Shown: positions 5,673-9,918 of the stretch, one piece after another
Numbering within the stretch: the first letter of the stretch is position 1
Layout: each line of letters starts with the position of its first letter
Source: Candidatus Hermodarchaeota archaeon
GTDB lineage: Archaea > Asgardarchaeota > Hermodarchaeia > Hermodarchaeales > Hermodarchaeaceae
DNA length: 9,918 bases
Assembly: GCA_016840185.1 (NCBI GenBank)
Contig: JAEOSV010000198.1
Coordinates: forward strand, 1-9,918
Direction: 5' to 3'
Program-made: the position numbers and the translations under genes
Notes under the pieces: model-generated
The model's input: the letters and a program-made list of their open reading frames with translations, nothing else
What the model was told of the DNA's origin: nothing
The model's database searches: none

Positions 5673-7643
5673 ATGTCAACAGAACAACCCAAAATTGGCG
5701 TCTTCATCTGCCACTGCGGCTCAAACATCGCTGGAGTAATTGACATCCCCACCCTTGTCGAATTCGCCGCAGCCCTTCCCAACGTAGTAGTGGCTGAGGA
5801 CTACCGATACATGTGCTCCGATCCTGGACAAGACCTTATCAAGGAACGTGCCCGTGAAAAAGGGTTAAACCGCGTGGTCGTTGCCGCGTGCAGCCCGACA
5901 CTTCACGAACCTACTTTCCGACGCGTCCTTGAAAACGTGGGATTGAATCCATTCTTCTTCGATATGTCTAACATCCGGGAACACTGCTCTTGGGTCCACA
6001 CCCATGAAGAAGAAGCAGCCCTTGAAAAAGCCAAAGACCTCGTCAAAATGGCTGTTGCCCGCGCTGCCGAACTCGAACCCCTCGATCAAAAACTAGTCGA
6101 TGTCAAAGCCAAAGTCCTCGTCGTCGGAGCCGGCATTGCCGGTATCCAAGCCGCCCTCGACATCGCCGATGCAGGATACAAAGTCTACCTTGTTGAAAAA
6201 GAACCCAGCATCGGCGGACACATGGCCCAACTCGACAAAACCTTCCCAACCTTGGATTGTTCAAGCTGTATCCTTACCCCCAAAATGAGTCTCGTAGGAC
6301 AACATCCAAACATCGAATTACTCACCTACAGTGAAGTTCGTGAAGTCGAAGGGTATGTCGGCAACTTCAAAGTCAAAGTGGAAAAGAAACCTCGCTATGT
6401 CATTGAAGACAAATGTACTGCCTGTGCTGACTGCCTTGAAGTGTGCCCCGTAAACGTTCCCGATGAGTTTAACTCCGGTCTCGGGTGGCGAAAAGCCATC
6501 TATATTCCATTTGCCCAAGCGGTCCCGAATGCATACGTTCTGGATACGGAACACTGCCTTGGAATGACCCCCATTGCATGCGGGAAATGTAAAGACGCCT
6601 GCGAAGCCGAAGCAATCAACTATGAAATGAAACCTGAAATCCTCGAACTGGATATCGGCGCAATCATCGTTGCTACCGGATTCGAACTCTTTGATGCTAT
6701 GCAGCAACTCGAATATGGCTATGGCAAATATCCCGACGTCATGACCAACCTAGAGATGGAACGCATGCTCAGTGCGGCCGGACCCACTGATGGCAAGATA
6801 ATCCGCCCCTCAACCATGAAGAAACCCAAGCATATCGCCTACATCCAATGTGTGGGGTCACGAAACGAACGCTATAACGCCTATTGCTCACGCGTCTGTT
6901 GTATGGCGGCCTTAAAGCAAGCCCGGCAGGTCCGCGAAAAATATCCCGACATCCAAGTCACCATCTTCTACATTGATATGCGCGCCTTTGGGAAAGGCTA
7001 TGAAGAATTTTACGAAACCACCGCCCGCGAACACGGTGTCACCTTTGTAAGAGGCCGTGTCTCAGAAGTTCGCGGATCCTACGAATCCGATAAAATTGTT
7101 GTCCGCGCCGAAGACACCTTTCTTGCCCAACCCGTCGAAGCAGAAGCAGACATCGTAGTCTTATCCTGTGGACTTGAAGCACCCAAAGATCTCCCCGAGT
7201 TTGCACGAGTCCTCGGCTTACAACGGAGCGCCGACGGCTTCCTATTAGAAGCCCATCCCAAACTTCGCCCAGTTGAAACGAATACGGATGGCATTTTCAT
7301 CGCTGGCGCCGTGCAGGGACCCAAAGACATCCCTGATACCGTAGCACAAGCCAAAGGTGCTGCCTCCAGCGCACTCACGATGGTCGCCGCAGGCAAAGTC
7401 AAAGTTCAACCTTACGCTGCCATCGTCAACGAAGACCTCTGTGCCGGCTGTGGCATCTGTGAAGCCTCATGCCCATACGCCGCTGTGAAAGTCGTAGATA
7501 ATCGTGCTCAAGTTACCGAAGCCCAATGCAAGGGCTGTGGCACCTGTGCAGCAGCCTGTCCTAACCAAGCCATTGCACCCCAACACTTCACCATGGAACA
7601 AATCATCGCTCAACTTGACGCCCTATTCCAGGAAGCGAAATAA
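5673..7643 (+). CDS. hdrA: Heterodisulfide reductase subunit A (HdrA), FAD electron-bifurcating flavoprotein
   Basis: HdrA holds the FAD that splits electrons from the hydrogenase between ferredoxin and the HdrBC disulfide branch. The 656-residue protein has the full-length architecture. The N-terminal domain begins GVFICHCGSNIAG (C13, C15). The Rossmann FAD motif GAGIAG is at 152-157, followed by EKEPSIGGHMAQLDKTFP. Next come C196 and C199 (DCSSC), a ferredoxin motif C248-C251-C254-C258P, and a second set C295-X7-C303-X2-C306-X3-C310. The thioredoxin-reductase-like part follows with C393, C405, C409 and C410. Two C-terminal [4Fe-4S] motifs are at 590-601 and 619-630. ATG 5673 gives the usual N-terminus; GTG 5661, overlapping the korC stop as GTGA, would add four residues. 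No in-frame selenocysteine codon is needed. It is separated from hdrCB by the kor genes and is followed directly by mvhD, its electron donor. Confidence 0.95.
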   Translation: MSTEQPKIGVFICHCGSNIAGVIDIPTLVEFAAALPNVVVAEDYRYMCSDPGQDLIKERAREKGLNRVVVAACSPTLHEPTFRRVLENVGLNPFFFDMSNIREHCSWVHTHEEEAALEKAKDLVKMAVARAAELEPLDQKLVDVKAKVLVVGAGIAGIQAALDIADAGYKVYLVEKEPSIGGHMAQLDKTFPTLDCSSCILTPKMSLVGQHPNIELLTYSEVREVEGYVGNFKVKVEKKPRYVIEDKCTACADCLEVCPVNVPDEFNSGLGWRKAIYIPFAQAVPNAYVLDTEHCLGMTPIACGKCKDACEAEAINYEMKPEILELDIGAIIVATGFELFDAMQQLEYGYGKYPDVMTNLEMERMLSAAGPTDGKIIRPSTMKKPKHIAYIQCVGSRNERYNAYCSRVCCMAALKQARQVREKYPDIQVTIFYIDMRAFGKGYEEFYETTAREHGVTFVRGRVSEVRGSYESDKIVVRAEDTFLAQPVEAEADIVVLSCGLEAPKDLPEFARVLGLQRSADGFLLEAHPKLRPVETNTDGIFIAGAVQGPKDIPDTVAQAKGAASSALTMVAAGKVKVQPYAAIVNEDLCAGCGICEASCPYAAVKVVDNRAQVTEAQCKGCGTCAAACPNQAIAPQHFTMEQIIAQLDALFQEAK

Positions 7644-7645
7644 TA

Positions 7646-8074
7646 ATGACCAACAAGAACTGGGAACCCAAAATCGTCTGCTTTGCCTGTCGTTGGTGCA
7701 GCTACGCTGGAGCCGACATGGCTGGAACCTCCCGAATCCAATATCCCGCCAATGCCCGCGTCATCCGTGTCAACTGCAGTGGACGGGTAGATCCCCAATT
7801 CATCTTACGCGCCCTTAAACTCAAAGCCGACGGCGTCCTCATCGCTGGATGCCACTTCGGCGACTGCCACTACATTTCCGGTAATTATCAGACTTCTCGA
7901 CGTGTTGCCCTTCTCAAGGAATACCTCAAAGAAATCGGTCTCGAACCCGAAAGACTACGATTAGAATGGATTTCCGCTGCAGAAGGCCACAAATTCGCCG
8001 ACACCATGAAGTCATTCGTAAATGAGATTAAGCTTTTAGGACCCAATCCGCTAGCCAACGGAGGACCCGAATAA
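7646..8074 (+). CDS. mvhD: F420-non-reducing hydrogenase delta subunit (MvhD)
   Basis: MvhD is the small [2Fe-2S] protein that bridges the hydrogenase MvhAG to HdrA. The 142-residue product has the family cysteines C12, C15 and C18 (CFACRWCSYAGAD), C44 (NCSGRVD), and C69 and C74 (AGCHFGDCHY), all in the expected order. Length is normal for a free-standing MvhD; in some organisms the domain is fused to HdrA, but here it is a separate gene two bases after hdrA. The ribosome binding site is weak (AGGA at 7630-7633), so translation is probably coupled to hdrA. It has no membrane segment. The presence of mvhD beside hdrA is the clearest sign that hydrogenase and Hdr form one complex. Confidence 0.95.
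   Translation: MTNKNWEPKIVCFACRWCSYAGADMAGTSRIQYPANARVIRVNCSGRVDPQFILRALKLKADGVLIAGCHFGDCHYISGNYQTSRRVALLKEYLKEIGLEPERLRLEWISAAEGHKFADTMKSFVNEIKLLGPNPLANGGPE
8060..8064 (+). promoter_or_regulatory. Ribosome binding site of mvhG
   Basis: GGAGG lies in the end of mvhD, 11 bases before the ATG at 8076. This spacing is slightly long but usable. Confidence 0.45.
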
Positions 8075-8075
8075 C

Positions 8076-9017
8076 ATGACAAAACCAAGTCTAGCCGTGG
8101 AAACGCTCAGCATCTGTTCAGGCTGTGAAATTGCCATCCTCGACCTACACCTAGCACTTGCCGACGTCCTCGACGCCATCGACCTCAAATACATCCAAGT
8201 CCTCATGGACCACCGCGAACCACCCAAAGAAGGCGTCACCGTTGGTTTTGTCTCCGGCGGAGTCCGAAACGAAGAACACCTCCACCGCCTCAAAATGCTC
8301 CGCGAACGCAGCGCCGTTCTCGTCGCATTCGGCGCCTGCAGCGCTTTTGGCGGCGTTCCCGGATTAGCCAACTTACACACCAAGGACGAACTCATGGAAG
8401 AAGTGTACATCAACACCAAATCCACCGTCAACCCCAAGAAAATCATCCCCCACAAAATCGTCCCCCCTATGCTCGACGAACTCCACCCCGTCGACGACTT
8501 TGTCAAAGTTGACTACGTACTCCCCGGCTGCCCACCCCCACCCAAACTCATCGCCGAACTTGTCACAAGCCTCCTTGAAGGCAAAGAATTCAAACTCGAA
8601 GAAAAAACCGTCTGCGACCAATGCCCCCTCATCAAAGAAGAAAAAGCCGTCACCGAATTCAAACGCTGGGGCACCGACACAGTGTTCACCGACCGCTGTC
8701 TCCTCGAACAAGGCTACCAATGCCTTGGACCCAGCACCCAATCCGGCTGCGAAGCCCGCTGTCCCACAGCCCTCTCCCCATGCAGGGGCTGCTTCGGACC
8801 CACCGCCAACGTCGAAGACCAAGCTTCACAAATGATCGGCGCCCTCGGCAGTATCGTAATTCAGGAACCCACAAAAGCACCCGCACCCGAACAAATCGTC
8901 AAAGAAATCCCCGACCTCGTTGGCACCTTCCTACGGTTCACCTTTGCACACTCCACCTTCAAAAAAGCCGTTCACACCAACGTGGTCAAAACCAAAAAAG
9001 CGGAGGTTAAAACATGA
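8076..9017 (+). CDS. mvhG: F420-non-reducing [NiFe]-hydrogenase small subunit (MvhG)
   Basis: MvhG is the electron-transfer small subunit of the group 3c hydrogenase and carries three iron-sulfur clusters between the NiFe site and MvhD. In the 313-residue protein the proximal cluster ligands are visible as C14 and C17 (CSGCE), C88 (FGACSAFGG) and C152 (LPGCPPPP). C-terminal cysteines include C180 and C183 (CDQC) and the dense run DRC, YQC, SGCEARCP and PCRGCFGP, which supply the medial and distal clusters. There is no twin-arginine signal peptide, so the enzyme is cytoplasmic, as expected for group 3. The gene begins one base after mvhD ends and overlaps mvhA by four bases (ATGA). The sense strand is markedly rich in C and A here, with strong preference for C-ending codons. 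Confidence 0.94.
   Translation: MTKPSLAVETLSICSGCEIAILDLHLALADVLDAIDLKYIQVLMDHREPPKEGVTVGFVSGGVRNEEHLHRLKMLRERSAVLVAFGACSAFGGVPGLANLHTKDELMEEVYINTKSTVNPKKIIPHKIVPPMLDELHPVDDFVKVDYVLPGCPPPPKLIAELVTSLLEGKEFKLEEKTVCDQCPLIKEEKAVTEFKRWGTDTVFTDRCLLEQGYQCLGPSTQSGCEARCPTALSPCRGCFGPTANVEDQASQMIGALGSIVIQEPTKAPAPEQIVKEIPDLVGTFLRFTFAHSTFKKAVHTNVVKTKKAEVKT
9002..9007 (+). promoter_or_regulatory. Strong ribosome binding site of mvhA
   Basis: GGAGGT lies in the last codons of mvhG, six bases before the ATG at 9014. It is the best Shine-Dalgarno match in the operon and fixes the mvhA start. Confidence 0.65.
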
Positions 9018-9918
9018 GCTCAAAAAAGAAAACCGTCACCATCGCACCAGTGTCTCGCGTCGAAGGACACGGCGCCATTACAATTAACTTAGATGAAAAA
9101 GGCAACGTCGCCAAAGCCCACTTCTCAGTCATGGATGTCCGGGGCTATGAAAAATTCATGCAAAATCGCCCCGTCGAAGAGGCAAACCGCATCGCCACAC
9201 GCATGTGCGGCATCTGCCCAGTCAGCCACCATCTCACATCCTCCAAAGCTGCTGATGCACTATATGCCGTTAATCCTCCCCGAACCGCCAAACTCCTCCG
9301 CGAACTCATGCACCAAAATCAAATGCTGCACTCACATGTTCTACATTTCTTCTACCTTGCAGCTCCAGACCTCCTTATCCCCGATGGCGACCCCTCAACC
9401 CGCCACGTGGTCACCCTTCTCAAACAAAACCCCGATCTTGTCAAGAAGGTTATTCGTCTCCGCCAAATCGGACAAGACGGCATCAAAGTCACCGGCGGAC
9501 GATCCATCCACCCCGTGACCTCCCAAGCCGGCGGCATCTCCAAACCCCTCAGCGAAGAAGAACGCGACGAGATGCTCCAATGGAACGAAGAAGCCTACAA
9601 CCTCTTCCACGAACTCTTCCCCGTCGTCCAACCCCTCCTCGGACAAGTGGAACTCCTCGACGAGCTCAAAACCGGCTATGTCGGCCTTGTCAACAATGGC
9701 AACCTCGAATTCTACGACGGACCGGTCCGTATGATTGACAGTGTCGGTAAACGCCTCGCCGAATACCCCGTTAAAGATTACCTCAAATACATCGGTGAAC
9801 ATGTCGAAGACTACTCCTACCTCAAATTCCCCTTCTACCTTCCCAAGGGCTGGCCCAAAGGCATCTACCGCGTCGGACCCCTCGGTCGCATCAATGTGGC
9901 TGATAAGATTTCTACCCC
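9014..9918 (+). CDS. mvhA: F420-non-reducing [NiFe]-hydrogenase large subunit (MvhA), 3' end cut by window
   Basis: The frame is open from ATG 9014 to the last base, giving 301 residues of the catalytic large subunit, whose family members are usually well over 400 residues. The N-terminus TIAPVSRVEGHGAI is the conserved opening of NiFe large subunits. The first nickel-ligand motif RMCGICPVSH is at residues 63-72, with C65 and C68 as ligands and H72 conserved, in the RxCGxCxxxH form of group 3 enzymes. Other family blocks are HSHVLHFFYLAAPDLL, KVTGGRSIHPV and KGIYRVGPLGRIN. The second metal-binding motif (DPCxxC) and the C-terminal processing site would lie past the window. The gene overlaps mvhG by four bases and has a strong GGAGGT site. 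Together with MvhG and MvhD it oxidises or forms H2 and feeds electrons to HdrA. Confidence 0.95.
   Translation, partial: MSSKKKTVTIAPVSRVEGHGAITINLDEKGNVAKAHFSVMDVRGYEKFMQNRPVEEANRIATRMCGICPVSHHLTSSKAADALYAVNPPRTAKLLRELMHQNQMLHSHVLHFFYLAAPDLLIPDGDPSTRHVVTLLKQNPDLVKKVIRLRQIGQDGIKVTGGRSIHPVTSQAGGISKPLSEEERDEMLQWNEEAYNLFHELFPVVQPLLGQVELLDELKTGYVGLVNNGNLEFYDGPVRMIDSVGKRLAEYPVKDYLKYIGEHVEDYSYLKFPFYLPKGWPKGIYRVGPLGRINVADKIST

Larger units (their letters stand above)
1374..9918 (+). other. Operon hdrCB-korDABC-hdrA-mvhDGA
   Basis: Ten same-strand genes have junctions between a 14-base overlap and a 9-base gap: hdrC/hdrB -14, hdrB/korD -1, korD/korA -1, korA/korB -4, korB/korC +9, korC/hdrA +8, hdrA/mvhD +2, mvhD/mvhG +1, mvhG/mvhA -4. 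No internal spacer could hold a promoter of normal size between genes, so a single transcript from the 1209-1373 region is the simplest reading. The operon may continue beyond the window. Confidence 0.85.

Noticed and set aside
8373..8822. A 149-codon antisense open frame rich in Phe, Gly, Val, Asp and Glu within mvhG
   Set aside because: Its composition is the mirror of C-ending codons in mvhG; there is no ribosome binding site or family motif.
9093..9518. A 141-codon plus-strand frame inside the start of mvhA
   Set aside because: It is a shifted reading of mvhA, rich in Ser, Pro, Thr and Lys. The true frame from 9014 carries the RMCGICPVSH motif and runs off the window end.
9395..9802. A 135-codon antisense open frame within mvhA
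   Set aside because: It is a by-product of the codon bias of mvhA, which has a clear NiFe large-subunit sequence in the sense frame.
1..9918. CRISPR arrays, insertion sequences, tRNA or rRNA genes
   Set aside because: I saw no regularly spaced repeats, transposase motifs, terminal inverted repeats around genes, or RNA-gene structures; apart from the 165-base divergent region the window is almost fully coding.

Overview
The window looks like archaeal chromosome, most likely from an Asgard-type archaeon. The metabolic genes have their closest recognisable relatives in archaeal Hdr/Mvh and 2-oxoacid:ferredoxin oxidoreductase families. Several Shine-Dalgarno sites contain the archaeal-style GGTGA or GGAGG core. 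The partial first gene has a small sensor-like domain plus C-terminal winged-helix layout that I associate with Asgard lineages. The lineage is an inference from memory of protein families; no search was run, and other anaerobic archaea are possible.

Layout. Positions 1-534 hold the 3' part of a small soluble protein gene that starts before the window. It ends in a hairpin plus T-run and converges with a minus-strand gene (549-1208) for an integral membrane protein of about seven helices. A 165-base divergent intergenic region (1209-1373) follows, with three perfect palindromes, a TATA-like element and Shine-Dalgarno sites. From 1374 to the window end runs one tightly packed plus-strand operon of ten genes: hdrC, hdrB, korD, korA, korB, korC, hdrA, mvhD, mvhG and mvhA. 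The last gene is cut by the window edge. Adjacent genes overlap by 1-14 bases or are separated by no more than 9 bases.

How the genes work together. HdrA, HdrB, HdrC, MvhD, MvhG and MvhA make a complete heterodisulfide reductase / group 3c [NiFe]-hydrogenase complex. In methanogens this complex uses flavin-based electron bifurcation to couple H2 oxidation to reduction of both a disulfide and low-potential ferredoxin. The four kor-type genes encode a complete delta-alpha-beta-gamma 2-oxoacid:ferredoxin oxidoreductase, best matching the 2-oxoglutarate type. They lie inside the Hdr set, between hdrB and hdrA. A shared ferredoxin pool would let H2 drive reductive carboxylation of succinyl-CoA, or let 2-oxoacid oxidation drive H2 release. 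The direction and the natural disulfide (or other) acceptor cannot be read from this sequence.

The individual subunits are known families. The main point of interest is the nested arrangement hdrCB-korDABC-hdrA-mvhDGA and its palindromic control region. Sense-strand composition also shifts along the operon towards strong C over G and C-ending codons in the mvh genes.
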